A DNA stretch of 64,000 nucleotides from Microbacterium sp. MYb45. GTDB taxonomy: Bacteria; Actinomycetota; Actinomycetes; Actinomycetales; Microbacteriaceae. Below the pieces are notes generated by a model. It made no database searches. It was not told the DNA's origin and saw only the letters and a program-made list of their open reading frames with translations. Shown piece after piece: positions 31,606 through 40,086 of this stretch. The translations under genes and the position numbers were made by a program. How positions within the stretch are numbered: position 1 is the first letter of the stretch; each line of letters opens with the position of its first letter. The stretch is from the NCBI RefSeq assembly GCF_002979655.1, contig NZ_PCPG01000005.1, positions 158,489 to 222,488 on the forward strand, read 5' to 3'.

Positions 31606-32418
31606 ATGCCTCGTCGTAACCTCATCGCCGGTCTCGCCCTCGTGGCGACCGCCACTCTCGCGCTCGCCGGCTGCGCGACCGGTTCGTCCGATGCGGGAAG
31701 CAGTGACGCTCCCGCCGCGGGCGATGAGTACGGTCTGATCGAGGCCGGCACGCTCACGGTCTGCTCCGACGTTCCCTACCCGCCCTTCGAGTTTGAGGAC
31801 GACAACGGGAAGATCATCGGTTTCGACATCGATCTCCTCACCGCGATCGCCGAGAAGCTCGATCTCAAGGTCACCGTGCAGGACGTGGCTTTCGACCCGC
31901 TGCAGTCGGGTGCGATCCTCGTCTCGGGCCAGTGCGACATCGGTGCGTCGGCCATGACGATCACCGAGGAGCGCAAGGCCAACATCGACTTCTCCGACCC
32001 GTACGTCGAGTCTCTGCAGTCGCTGCTCGTGCGTACCGACTCGGACATCAAGTCCATCGACGACCTCGACGGCAAGAACGTCGGCGTGCAGCAGGGCACC
32101 ACCGGTGAGACCTACGCGACCGAGAACGCCAAGGGAGCCCAGCTCGTGCAGTACGGCGGCGACGGTGAGTTGTGGCCGGCCATGCAGGCCGGGCAGATCG
32201 AGGCCATCCTGCAGGACCAGCCCGTCAACTACGAGCACGAGCAGGCTGACTCCGACTACAAGATCGTCGAGACCTACCCGACCGACGAGTCGTACGGCTT
32301 CGCCTTCGCCAAGGGCGAGAAGGACGAGCTCCGTGAAGCCATCAACAAGGCGCTCAAGGAGCTCCAGGACGACGGCGGCTACCAGAAGATCTACGACGAG
32401 TACCTCGCGGCCAAGTGA
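31606..32418 (+). CDS. Polar amino acid ABC transporter substrate-binding lipoprotein
   Basis: A 270-residue family 3 binding protein. Lipobox LAGC with Cys23. The ligand pocket pattern SDVPYPPFEFEDDNGKIIGF and FDIDLLTAIAEKL is the SBP_bac_3 signature; DIGASAMTITEERKANIDFS and VGVQQGTTGE follow in the hinge and second lobe. It delivers a polar amino acid (glutamine, glutamate or similar) to the permease. First gene of a three-gene operon. Confidence 0.93.
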   Translation: MPRRNLIAGLALVATATLALAGCATGSSDAGSSDAPAAGDEYGLIEAGTLTVCSDVPYPPFEFEDDNGKIIGFDIDLLTAIAEKLDLKVTVQDVAFDPLQSGAILVSGQCDIGASAMTITEERKANIDFSDPYVESLQSLLVRTDSDIKSIDDLDGKNVGVQQGTTGETYATENAKGAQLVQYGGDGELWPAMQAGQIEAILQDQPVNYEHEQADSDYKIVETYPTDESYGFAFAKGEKDELREAINKALKELQDDGGYQKIYDEYLAAK

Positions 32419-32452
32419 CCGGCGGCGTCGGTAGAGCGGGAGGACCTCGACG

Positions 32453-33250
32453 ATGGCGTTGAGGCGTACCACCAAGAGCAAGCTGTATCGGTACTCGGTC
32501 TATGCGGTGCTGATCGTGATCGCCGTCTGGGCGATCGTGACCACCGACTGGGCGAAGATCGGACCGCTGTTCTTCAACCCCGCGGTCGCGGCGAAGATGT
32601 TCCCCGGGATCATCACGACCGCACTCGTGAACACCCTGTGGTTCACGGCCGTGGCGTTCGTCGGCGGCCTGCTGCTCGGTGTGCTGCTGGCCCTGATGAA
32701 GCTGTCGGTCATCGCCCCGTTCCGCTGGATCGCGACGTGCTGGATCGAGCTGTTCCGTGGACTCCCCGCGATCCTCACGATCTTCGGTATCGCCTACATC
32801 CTGCCGATCGCCGTGGGCGTTCCCGGGTCGAAGCTCGGCGGACCGGTCGTGCTCGGTCTCGTCGGTCTCATCCTCGTCGCCTCGGCGTACATGGCCGAGA
32901 CGATCCGCGCCGGCATCCAGGCGGTCCCGAAGGGGCAGACGGAGGCCGCGCGGTCGCTGGGTATGTCGCCCATGAAGACGACCTTCTGGATCGTCGTGCC
33001 GCAGGGGTTCCGGATCATCATCCCGCCGCTCACCAACGAGTTCGTGCTGCTGCTGAAGGACACCTCGCTGCTGTTCATCGCCGGGTCCTTCATCTGGTCG
33101 AAAGAGCTCACGAACTTCGTGCGTGACGCGAGCACCCAGAACGCGAACGGAACGCCGCTGATCATGGCGGCGATCCTGTACCTGATCGTGACGATCCCGC
33201 TCACGCGCTTCAGCGCGTGGCTGGAGCGTCGGATGGCGAGGCAGCGATGA
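32453..33250 (+). CDS. Polar amino acid ABC transporter permease
   Basis: A 265-residue His/Glu/Gln/Arg/opine-family permease with five to six helices. The EAA loop is the usual [22 protein letters not shown] near residues 163-185, where it docks the ATPase. The N-terminus is basic. Its TGA overlaps the ATG of the ATPase gene (ATGA). Confidence 0.94.
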   Translation: MALRRTTKSKLYRYSVYAVLIVIAVWAIVTTDWAKIGPLFFNPAVAAKMFPGIITTALVNTLWFTAVAFVGGLLLGVLLALMKLSVIAPFRWIATCWIELFRGLPAILTIFGIAYILPIAVGVPGSKLGGPVVLGLVGLILVASAYMAETIRAGIQAVPKGQTEAARSLGMSPMKTTFWIVVPQGFRIIIPPLTNEFVLLLKDTSLLFIAGSFIWSKELTNFVRDASTQNANGTPLIMAAILYLIVTIPLTRFSAWLERRMARQR

Positions 33251-34002
33251 TCACCGAACTGATCGATGTGCATGCCCCCGCGATCGATGTGCAGGGGCTC
33301 GTGAAGTCGTTCGGCGACAACGAGGTGCTCAAGGGCATCGACCTCACCGTCACCCGGGGCGAGGTCGTCTGCGTGATCGGACCATCGGGCTCCGGCAAGT
33401 CGACGTTGCTGCGGTCGGTGAACCTGCTCGAGGAGCCGACCGCCGGCAAGGTGCTGATCGAGGGGATCGACATCACCGATCCCGACGTCGACATCGACGG
33501 TGTGCGCACGCGCATCGGCATGGTGTTCCAGAGCTTCAACCTCTTCCCGCACCTGGATGTGCTCGGCAACCTCACGGTCGCCCAGCAGCGGGTGAAGAAG
33601 CGCTCGAAGAAGGAAGCAGAGCTGATCGCGCGCGCCATGCTCGAGCGCGTGGGACTGTCCGAGAAGTCGGATGCCTACCCCGGACACCTGTCCGGCGGGC
33701 AGCAGCAGCGCGTCGCGATCGCGCGTGCGCTGTGCATGAACCCGGACATGATGCTGTTCGACGAGCCGACCTCGGCACTGGACCCCGAGCTGGTCGGCGA
33801 GGTGCTGCAGGTCATGCGCTCACTGGCCGACGAGGGGATGACGATGCTCGTCGTCACGCACGAGATGGGCTTCGCGCGGGAGGTCGGCTCGCGCCTGATC
33901 TTCATGGACGGCGGACACATCATCGAAGAAGGAGACCCGCGCGAGGTGCTCGCGAACCCGCAGCATCCGCGCACGAAGGACTTCCTGGCGCGCGTGCTCT
34001 GA
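33247..34002 (+). CDS. Polar amino acid ABC transporter ATP-binding protein
   Basis: A 251-residue GlnQ-type ATPase: Walker [10 protein letters not shown] at residues 45-53, Q-loop [11 protein letters not shown], signature LSGGQQQR, Walker [14 protein letters not shown], switch VVTHEMGFA. The segment [11 protein letters not shown] is the common helical insertion. Coupled to the permease by a four-base overlap. A long palindrome follows the stop. Confidence 0.96.
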   Translation: MITELIDVHAPAIDVQGLVKSFGDNEVLKGIDLTVTRGEVVCVIGPSGSGKSTLLRSVNLLEEPTAGKVLIEGIDITDPDVDIDGVRTRIGMVFQSFNLFPHLDVLGNLTVAQQRVKKRSKKEAELIARAMLERVGLSEKSDAYPGHLSGGQQQRVAIARALCMNPDMMLFDEPTSALDPELVGEVLQVMRSLADEGMTMLVVTHEMGFAREVGSRLIFMDGGHIIEEGDPREVLANPQHPRTKDFLARVL

Positions 34003-34034
34003 GGTTGCGGCGGCACGGTCCGCCGAGGCCCCGC

Positions 34035-34090
34035 CTTCACGAAGAGACCCCCTGGTGCAGACGTCTGCACCAGGGGGTCTCGTCGTGAAG
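34035..34090. terminator. 56-bp near-perfect palindrome between convergent genes
   Basis: The centre (34044-34081) is a perfect 19+19 inverted repeat with no loop, starting GAGACCCCCTGGTGCAGAC. It is extended on both sides by CTTCACGA (34035-34042) / TCGTGAAG (34083-34090) with one mismatch (34043/34082). It lies between the convergent ABC ATPase and YegP-like genes and should terminate both transcripts. Confidence 0.7.
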
Positions 34091-34102
34091 TGGGCTCTCG
34101 AG

Positions 34103-34282
34103 CTAGTCGACCTCGACGACCTCGGCGTCGGCGGCGTTGCGGCGGACGGCGTCGATGCCGTTCAGCGCGCCGGACTTCGACGAGTAGCCCTCACCCGTCG
34201 CGATGACCTCGCCGTTGCCGGCCTTCAGACGGAACCGGTACTCACCGGACTTGTCGGTGTACAGCTCGAACGTGCCTGCCAT
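34103..34282 (-). CDS. YegP-like DUF1508 protein
   Basis: A 59-residue protein of one DUF1508 unit: a beta hairpin with FELYTDKSGEYRFRLKAGNG, then GYSSKSGALNGIDAVRRNA. E. coli YegP has two such units in tandem; one is usual in actinobacteria. AAAGGA lies a few bases before the ATG. Function unknown. It is the last gene before the family 1 ABC importer on the same strand, 85 bases away. Confidence 0.9.
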   Translation of the reverse strand: MAGTFELYTDKSGEYRFRLKAGNGEVIATGEGYSSKSGALNGIDAVRRNAADAEVVEVD

Positions 34283-34367
34283 GAGGCGTCCTTTCTCTTT
34301 CGGATGGAGGGAACCCGCCCTCGCGGCTCACGCTAGCGGTCCCGGTATATCGGTGGGAAGGGCGGCT

Positions 34368-35459
34368 TCACCCGCGCGGGTGCACCGCGACCGGCTCCGG
34401 GGCGACGGCGATGCGCACCCGGTCGCCGAATGAGGGATGGATGCCGGGGGCGTGCTGCACCCGGACGAGCTCGCCCGACTCGGTGCGGACGAGGGTGCGG
34501 CGCATGCTGCCGAGGAAGGTGCTCTCCTCGACCAGGGCGTCGGTGGCGGCATCCGCCTCCGACGCGAAGTGGACGTTCTCCGGTCGGAGGTACACATCGA
34601 CCGGGCCGTCTGCCGGCGACTGCAGCGGCAGGCGCTGCCCCCACACCAGCACATGATCGCCCTCGGCAACACCCGAGACGACGCTGGAGAGCCCCACGAA
34701 GGCCGCGACCCCCGCCGTCGAAGGGGTCGTGTACAACTGCTCGGGAGAGCCGATCTGCTCGATCCGCCCCGCGTTCATCACGGCGATCCGGTCGGAGACG
34801 GCCAGCGCCTCCTCCTGGTCGTGCGTGACGAAGACCGTCGTGATGCCGAGGCGCAGCTGGATGCGGCGGATCTCATCGCGCAGCTGCACGCGCACCTTGG
34901 CGTCCAGTGCCGACAGCGGCTCGTCGAGCAGAAGCACCTTGGGCTCGGTCACGAGAGCCCGCGCGAGCGCGACCCGCTGCTGTTGCCCGCCGGAGAGCTG
35001 GTGCGGGAAGCGGTCGGCGAAGTCCGCCAGGCCGACCAGCGCGAGGGCATCGAGCGCGCGCTTCTGCGCCTCCTGCCTGCCGATGCCGCGCCGCCGCAGA
35101 CCGAATGCCGTGTTGTCGACCACCCGCAGATGCGGGAACAGCGAGTACGACTGGAAGACCATGCCGATGTCGCGTCTGTTCGTCGGCACACGCGACACGT
35201 CACCGCCCCCGAGCAGCACCGCACCCTCGTCGGCGCCCTCGAGCCCGGCGAGCACCCGGAGCAGCGTCGTCTTGCCGCATCCCGACGGGCCGAGCAGCGA
35301 GACGAACTCGCCGGGCGCGATGTCGAGGTCCACCCCGTGCAGCACGCGCGTGCCGGCGTAGCTCTTCACGATGCCCTGCAGTTCGACGCGGGTCCCCTCA
35401 CCGGCTCGTGCCAGGAGCAGGTTGTCCTTGGTGCGCGGCAGCGCCTGATCGAGGGTCAT
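34368..35459 (-). CDS. ABC importer ATP-binding protein, PotA/FbpC-like with TOBE domain
   Basis: A 363-residue ATPase. Walker A GPSGCGKT at residues 57-64, Q-loop MVFQSYSLFPHLRV, signature LSGGQQQR, Walker B VLLLDEPLSALD, and THDQEEALAVSD are all present. Residues ~265-360 form the TOBE domain (VYLRPENVHFASEAD), as in polyamine, iron and phosphonate importers. The ATG overlaps the TGA of the permease (ATGA). Substrate cannot be told from the ATPase. Confidence 0.93.
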   Translation of the reverse strand: MTLDQALPRTKDNLLLARAGEGTRVELQGIVKSYAGTRVLHGVDLDIAPGEFVSLLGPSGCGKTTLLRVLAGLEGADEGAVLLGGGDVSRVPTNRRDIGMVFQSYSLFPHLRVVDNTAFGLRRRGIGRQEAQKRALDALALVGLADFADRFPHQLSGGQQQRVALARALVTEPKVLLLDEPLSALDAKVRVQLRDEIRRIQLRLGITTVFVTHDQEEALAVSDRIAVMNAGRIEQIGSPEQLYTTPSTAGVAAFVGLSSVVSGVAEGDHVLVWGQRLPLQSPADGPVDVYLRPENVHFASEADAATDALVEESTFLGSMRRTLVRTESGELVRVQHAPGIHPSFGDRVRIAVAPEPVAVHPRG

Positions 35460-36247
35460 GAGCGGGCCTTTCCGGTGCCGCGGGCGACGCGGCCGATGAG
35501 GAGGAGCAGAAGGAAGACGAACGCCAGCGCCAGCAGGGTGAAGATCGCCGGCGCGTAGGGATCCTGCTTCTGCACGACGACCATGGCGGTCTGGAACACC
35601 GGGCGGTTCAGGAGCGAGGCGATCGTGAACTCGCCCAGCACGACGGCGATCGAGATCAGCGATGCCGCGAGGAGTCCCTGCCGGAGGTTCGGCGCCAGCA
35701 CCTTCAGGATCACGGTCGGCCAGCTCGCGCCGAGTGAGCGCGCCGCTTCGGAGAGGGTGCGCAGGTCGGCGGCATCGATCGAGGCCTGGATCGATCGGGA
35801 GGCGTAGGGGAGAACGGTGATGCCGTAGGCGAACGCGAGGGTCCAGGTGCCCGTGCCCAGCGTCCGCCCGATCTGCAGATAGAGGGGCGCGAGCCCGACG
35901 ACGAGTACGATCGCGGGGATCGAGATCGGCAGCAGCGCCGCGAACTCGAATGCGGGCTTGAGCTTCGGGAAGCGCAGGTTGACCAGGATCATGGTCGGCG
36001 CCAACAGGAGCAGCACGATCACGACCGTGACGACGGCGAGGATGAGCGAGTTGCCCAGGCCCGTCCAGATCGGCTTTATCGCGGCGGAGGCGGCCGGATC
36101 GAAGAGGGCGGCCCAGTGTTCGAGAGTCGGTCCTTCCTTCCCGCGGAGCGTGAACAGGAAGGTCGAGGCGAGGGGGATGGCGAAGAACGCGCCGACGAGG
36201 ATGCCGATGACCCACCGAGTCGTGCGAGAGGGACCGAAGCGATTCAT
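35456..36247 (-). CDS. ABC importer permease, second subunit (PotC/FbpB-like)
   Basis: A 263-residue membrane protein with six helices and the EAA-type loop SEAARSLGASWPTVILKVLAPN near residues 164-185. Start at MNRFGPSRTTRW, where the ATG overlaps the previous stop by four bases; a GTG three codons upstream is less likely. Together with the next permease it forms the channel. Confidence 0.92.
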   Translation of the reverse strand: MNRFGPSRTTRWVIGILVGAFFAIPLASTFLFTLRGKEGPTLEHWAALFDPAASAAIKPIWTGLGNSLILAVVTVVIVLLLLAPTMILVNLRFPKLKPAFEFAALLPISIPAIVLVVGLAPLYLQIGRTLGTGTWTLAFAYGITVLPYASRSIQASIDAADLRTLSEAARSLGASWPTVILKVLAPNLRQGLLAASLISIAVVLGEFTIASLLNRPVFQTAMVVVQKQDPYAPAIFTLLALAFVFLLLLLIGRVARGTGKARS

Positions 36248-37182
36248 GACTGCCACCGGGCGGCGCGGCGCTGGATGAGCGAGTACAGGGACATCACGAC
36301 CGCCACCACGACGATCATGCCGAGTGCGAGGGCTCCGGCGAGGTTCTCCCGCCCGAGCAGCGTCTCGCTCGTGAGTGCGGTGCGGATCTGCAGCGGCACG
36401 ATCTGCGAACCCTGGCTCGCGAGAGCGGCGGCCGTCGCATAAGAGGAGAAGGCGTTGGCGAACAGCAGCAGCAGGCTGGCGAGGAACGAGGGGGCGAGCA
36501 CGGGGAAGCCGATGCGCAGCCAGAAGCTGGAGCGGCTACCGCCGAGCGTGAGGTTGGCCTCGGCCCACTGCGGCTTGAGCGCGGCGAGGGCGGGCATGAA
36601 GGTGATGGCCATGAGCGGGATCTGGAAGTAGATGTAGGGCAGGATCAGCCCGGGCAGCTCGTACAACCAGGCGCCGTTCGCGAAGATGTCGATGCCGAAC
36701 GAGTCCTGAAGGAACAGGGTGACGACGCCCTGGATGCCGATCGTGGCGATGAAGGCGAACGCCAGCATGACCCCGCCGAACTGCGCGAGCACGCCGGCCG
36801 CAGCATCCACCGACTGGCGCATCGCCCCGTCGGGGTTCATGCCGAGGAGGGCGTAGCAGACGAGCGCGCCGACGACCGCGCCGACGACGGCCGTGACCAG
36901 GGAGAGCCAGGCGGAGTTCGCGAAGGTGTTCAGCACGACCGGGTCGGCGAGGGCCGCGACGTTGGTCCAGGTGAAGGCGCCGTCGCCGTCGAAGAAGCCG
37001 GAGCCGATCGCGAGGATGGTCGGCACGGCGAGGAACAGCAGGACGTAGGCCGCGAACGGGACGAGCCCGAGCCACGCGGGGGACGGGCCGGACCGCCGGG
37101 CCTTCGCGTGTGGCGAAGGCCCGGCGGCCGTGGCGGGGGCGGATGCCGCAGCATCCACCCCCGGTGCGGAGATGGTCGTCAC
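36244..37182 (-). CDS. ABC importer permease, first subunit (PotB-like)
   Basis: A 312-residue membrane protein with a 30-residue Ala/Pro-rich N-terminus and six helices. The docking loop is KPQWAEANLTLGGSRSSFWLRIG-like (residues ~220-240; slightly divergent from EAA). The GTG start at 37182 overlaps the stop of the binding protein (GTGA), which is why it is preferred to GTG 37200. Confidence 0.9.
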   Translation of the reverse strand: MTTISAPGVDAAASAPATAAGPSPHAKARRSGPSPAWLGLVPFAAYVLLFLAVPTILAIGSGFFDGDGAFTWTNVAALADPVVLNTFANSAWLSLVTAVVGAVVGALVCYALLGMNPDGAMRQSVDAAAGVLAQFGGVMLAFAFIATIGIQGVVTLFLQDSFGIDIFANGAWLYELPGLILPYIYFQIPLMAITFMPALAALKPQWAEANLTLGGSRSSFWLRIGFPVLAPSFLASLLLLFANAFSSYATAAALASQGSQIVPLQIRTALTSETLLGRENLAGALALGMIVVVAVVMSLYSLIQRRAARWQS

Positions 37183-38318
37183 TGGACGGCCGCGGCCCAC
37201 TTCTCACCGAGCAGCGTGCCGGCGTTCGTCGACTGCTCCTCGGTCGGCACCACGGTCTCCTCGGGAGCCTCGGGGAGCGCGGCCGCGAGGTCGGCGTCGA
37301 TCGTTCCCGCCTCGGTCATGGCCTCCATGCGCACCGGACGCGCGCCACCCTTCAGCCAGAGGTTCTGCACCTCGTCGCTGTAGAGGAACTCCTGCCACAG
37401 GCGGGCCGCCGCCGGGTTCGGGGCGTCGACGTTGATGGCCTGGTTGTAGTAGCCGGCGTATCCGGTGCCGTCGAGCACGACGACCTTCCAGTCCTCGTTG
37501 TCGGCCGTGTGCGAGGCGTTCAGGTAGTCCCAGTCGAAGACGACCGGGGTCTCGCCGCTCGCGATGGTCGCCGTGGTGACATCCACCTTGAGCAGGTTGC
37601 CGGCCTTCTGCATGTCCGAGAAGAAGTCGATGCCGGGCTGGAAGTCATCGAGCGTGCCGTCGGACTGCACGGTGGCGAGGCCCACGGCGGCGAACGCGGC
37701 GCCGGCCTGGGTCGGGTCGCCGTTGATCGCGACGGCGCCCTTGTAGTCGGGCGACAGCAGGTCGGCGAGCTCGGCGGGCGCATCGAACTTCGACGAGTCG
37801 TAGCCGATCGACATGTATCCGCCGTAGTCGCCGACGAAGAGTCCGGTCGGCTCCTTGAGCTCGTCGGGGATCTCGTCCCACGTCTGCACCTTGTAGGGAG
37901 CGAACGTGTCGGTGTTCTGCAGTGCGACGGTCAGACCGAGGTCGAACACGTCGGGCGCGGTGTCGAGGCCCTTGTTGGTCTCGGCGGCCTGGATCTCCTC
38001 GGCACTGGAGACGTCGGGCGAGGCCTCGTTGATCGTGATCTCGGGGTACTTCTCGGCGAACAGGTCGAGGATCTCGCCGTAGTTCGCCCAGTCGCGGGGA
38101 AGGGCGATGACGTTGAGCGACCCCTCCTCCTTGGCAGCGGCCTCGAGATCGGCGAACGTGCCGAAGTCCTCCACGGACGTGGCCGCGGCGGCATCGACCC
38201 CCTCGCTGCTCGAAGCCGGTGCGTCGGTGGCGGACGCGCAGGAGGTCAGCGCGAGTACGGCCGTGGTGGCCAGGGCGATGCCGGCGCCGATGCGCGCGCG
38301 GCGGGTGAAGCGAGCCAT
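37179..38318 (-). CDS. ABC importer substrate-binding lipoprotein, family 1
   Basis: A 379-residue extracellular binding protein. The lipobox is LTSC with Cys27, then a Ser/Ala linker. The mature protein follows the family 1 plan (SLNVIALPRDWANYGEILDL; VFDLGLTVALQNTDTFAPY; GGYMSIGYDSSKF). It is related to polyamine, iron(III) and 2-aminoethylphosphonate binders. No Tyr cluster of ferric binders is obvious. GAGAGGA before the ATG is part of a 12-bp inverted repeat that could control translation. Confidence 0.9.
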   Translation of the reverse strand: MARFTRRARIGAGIALATTAVLALTSCASATDAPASSSEGVDAAAATSVEDFGTFADLEAAAKEEGSLNVIALPRDWANYGEILDLFAEKYPEITINEASPDVSSAEEIQAAETNKGLDTAPDVFDLGLTVALQNTDTFAPYKVQTWDEIPDELKEPTGLFVGDYGGYMSIGYDSSKFDAPAELADLLSPDYKGAVAINGDPTQAGAAFAAVGLATVQSDGTLDDFQPGIDFFSDMQKAGNLLKVDVTTATIASGETPVVFDWDYLNASHTADNEDWKVVVLDGTGYAGYYNQAINVDAPNPAAARLWQEFLYSDEVQNLWLKGGARPVRMEAMTEAGTIDADLAAALPEAPEETVVPTEEQSTNAGTLLGEKWAAAVQ

Positions 38319-38319
38319 G

Positions 38320-38375
38320 AGTGTCCTCTCGGTGTCCGGCGGGGGTGCGCCGGTTTCGGGTTGCGAGAGGACACT
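38320..38375 (-). promoter_or_regulatory. Inverted repeat burying the ribosome-binding site of the binding-protein gene
   Basis: AGTGTCCTCTCG (38320-38331) and CGAGAGGACACT (38364-38375) pair perfectly over 12 bases. Between them is an inner hairpin, CCGGCG (38336-38341) / CGCCGG (38348-38353). In the mRNA the arm next to the start codon is the ribosome-binding site. A possible -10 box CATAGT (38373-38378) overlaps the upstream arm, so the same repeat could instead be an operator. The remaining 160 bases up to the GNAT gene show nothing specific. Confidence 0.5.
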
Positions 38376-38537
38376 ATGAGGCGCAGGTTGCCGACCATCC
38401 CGGGCCGGGTGAACGGCGAGTGTCGTTGCGGTGGCGGGACGGGTGCGGGGCGCGGTTCGCTCGGCCTTCCGCGCTGCGCTCGGCCAGAATCCGAGAATCA
38501 GGCCGAGGACGCTGCGATCGGCCGAGGGAAGCGCGGG

Positions 38538-39053
38538 TCAGGCCTGCGGGACGTTGTACTTGAAGCCGCGGTGCGAGCCCACGTAGCCGAGGCGCTCGTA
38601 GAAGCGGTGGGCGTCGGTGCGGGCGGCATCCGAGGTGAGCTGCACCATCGACGCGCCGACAGCGGGGGCCGCCGCCTCACCCACCCAGCGCATCACCGCG
38701 GATCCGATGCCCGACGACCGCAGACCGCTGTGCACGCGTACCGCCTCGACCAGCAGTCGCCGCGCGCCGCGGCGTGACATCCCGGGGATCGAGGTGAGCT
38801 GCAGCGTGCCGACGACCGCGCCGTCGAGCTCGACGACGAGCAGATCGTTCGAGGGCTCGGCCAGGATCTCGGTGAGGGCCTGAGCGTACACGGGGCGATC
38901 CTCGTCGGATGCCACATCGCCCCGCGCCGCGCTGATCGGGTCGTCCGCGAGCAACGCGATCACGGCATCCGCGTCATCGACCACCGCACGGCGGAGCACG
39001 GCCGTCCCGATGCGCGAGTCGAACGAGTGGGGCAGTGGGAGGGCGTCGAGCAT
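38538..39053 (-). CDS. GNAT-family N-acetyltransferase
   Basis: A 171-residue acetyltransferase. The fold starts with AVLRRAVVDDADAVIALLAD; the acetyl-CoA loop is RSSGIGSAVMRWV (Q/RxxGxG) near residues 113-125; and HRFYERLGYVGSHRGF near the end is the beta6/7 part. Substrate unknown. Leaderless-type start, divergent from the TSUP transporter gene. Confidence 0.9.
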   Translation of the reverse strand: MLDALPLPHSFDSRIGTAVLRRAVVDDADAVIALLADDPISAARGDVASDEDRPVYAQALTEILAEPSNDLLVVELDGAVVGTLQLTSIPGMSRRGARRLLVEAVRVHSGLRSSGIGSAVMRWVGEAAAPAVGASMVQLTSDAARTDAHRFYERLGYVGSHRGFKYNVPQA

Positions 39054-39059
39054 GCGACC

Positions 39060-39065
39060 AGTCTG
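39060..39065 (-). promoter_or_regulatory. Leaderless -10 box for the GNAT gene
   Basis: CAGACT on the minus strand, six bases before the ATG at 39053. Confidence 0.5.
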
Positions 39066-39119
39066 CCAGCGGGCGGAGCGGATGCCGGCGTGCGGCCGAC
39101 TCTCTGGAATCATGGCCGA

Positions 39120-39947
39120 GTGGATATCGGCGCCGTGCTCGGACTGGAGCAGCTCACCTGGGGGATGCTCCTCCTCGTCGTCATCGCCGCGTTCTGCGCC
39201 GGCTGGATCGATGCGGTCGTCGGCGGGGGAGGTCTGCTGCAGCTGCCGGCGCTGCTGCTGATCCCCGGCATCTCGCCCGTGCAGGCGCTGGCGACCAACA
39301 AGCTCGCCTCCGTCTTCGGCACCGCGACCAGCAGCGTCACCTACTACCGCCGCGCCAAACCCGACATCCGCACGGCCTTGCCGATGGCGGCGATCGCGTT
39401 CCTCGGCTCGTTCGGGGGCGCGGCCGTCGCGACCGTACTGCCGCCCGCCGCGTTCAAGCCCATCATCGTGATCGCCCTGCTGGTCGTCGCTCTGTTCACC
39501 GCGTTCCGGCCGCAGATGGGCGCGGCGACGAAGCTGCGGTACCACGGGCACAAACACCACATCATGGCGGGTGCCGCCGGGCTCGGCATCGGGTTCTACG
39601 ACGGGATGATCGGCCCCGGCACCGGCACCTTCCTCGTCATCACGCTCGTCGCCCTGCTCGGCTACGACTTCCTGCAGGCGAGCGCGAAGGCGAAGATCGT
39701 GAACCTCGCGACGAACGCGGGCGCGCTGATGCTGTTCATCCCGCACGGGGCGGTGCTGTGGCTGCTGGGCGGCATCCTCGCGGTGGCGAACGTCGCGGGC
39801 AGTTACCTGGGGTCGCGGATGGCGATCTCGCGGGGGACGACCTTCATCCGCGTCGTCTTCCTGGTGGTCGTGGTCGGCCTGATCGCCAAGCTCGGGGTCG
39901 ACGTGTGGAACGAGAACATCGTCCCCGTGCTCGCGCTCCTCGGCTGA
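39120..39947 (+). CDS. TSUP-family (TauE/SafE) membrane transporter
   Basis: A 275-residue protein with seven to eight helices. The duplicated TSUP motif is seen as IDAVVGGGGLLQLPALLLIPG (residues ~25-45) and GFYDGMIGPGTGTFL (residues ~158-172). The family exports sulfite or organosulfur anions. GTG start chosen because AATCAT lies six bases before it and the residues before it have no family match. Confidence 0.9.
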   Translation: MDIGAVLGLEQLTWGMLLLVVIAAFCAGWIDAVVGGGGLLQLPALLLIPGISPVQALATNKLASVFGTATSSVTYYRRAKPDIRTALPMAAIAFLGSFGGAAVATVLPPAAFKPIIVIALLVVALFTAFRPQMGAATKLRYHGHKHHIMAGAAGLGIGFYDGMIGPGTGTFLVITLVALLGYDFLQASAKAKIVNLATNAGALMLFIPHGAVLWLLGGILAVANVAGSYLGSRMAISRGTTFIRVVFLVVVVGLIAKLGVDVWNENIVPVLALLG

Positions 39948-39951
39948 ACGG

Positions 39952-40083
39952 CGTTTCGTCTCGTCGCTGCGCTCCTCGCTCAACGACCGAGGTTGGCGTT
40001 GGCTGGGCGTTGCGCTCCTCGATCAACGACCGAGGCCCCTGGGAGGAACCCGGTCGTTGAGCGAGCGGAGCGAGACGAAACGG
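39952..40083. repeat. Intergenic repeat cluster, three copies
   Basis: The unit reads TTTCGTCTCG(TCG)CTGCGCTC(CT)CGCTCAACGACCGA. Copy 1 is at 39952-39992, a partial copy 2 at 40008-40035, and copy 3 in opposite orientation at 40050-40083. The cluster fills the gap between convergent tsup and aspS. Copies 1 and 3 can form a long hairpin. The same unit appears at 43032-43103. Confidence 0.85.
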
Positions 40084-40086
40084 TCG

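Noticed and set aside
34035..34090. Long palindrome as a phage attachment site or transposon end.
   Set aside because: No integrase, no second copy and no target duplication seen; position between convergent genes fits a terminator.
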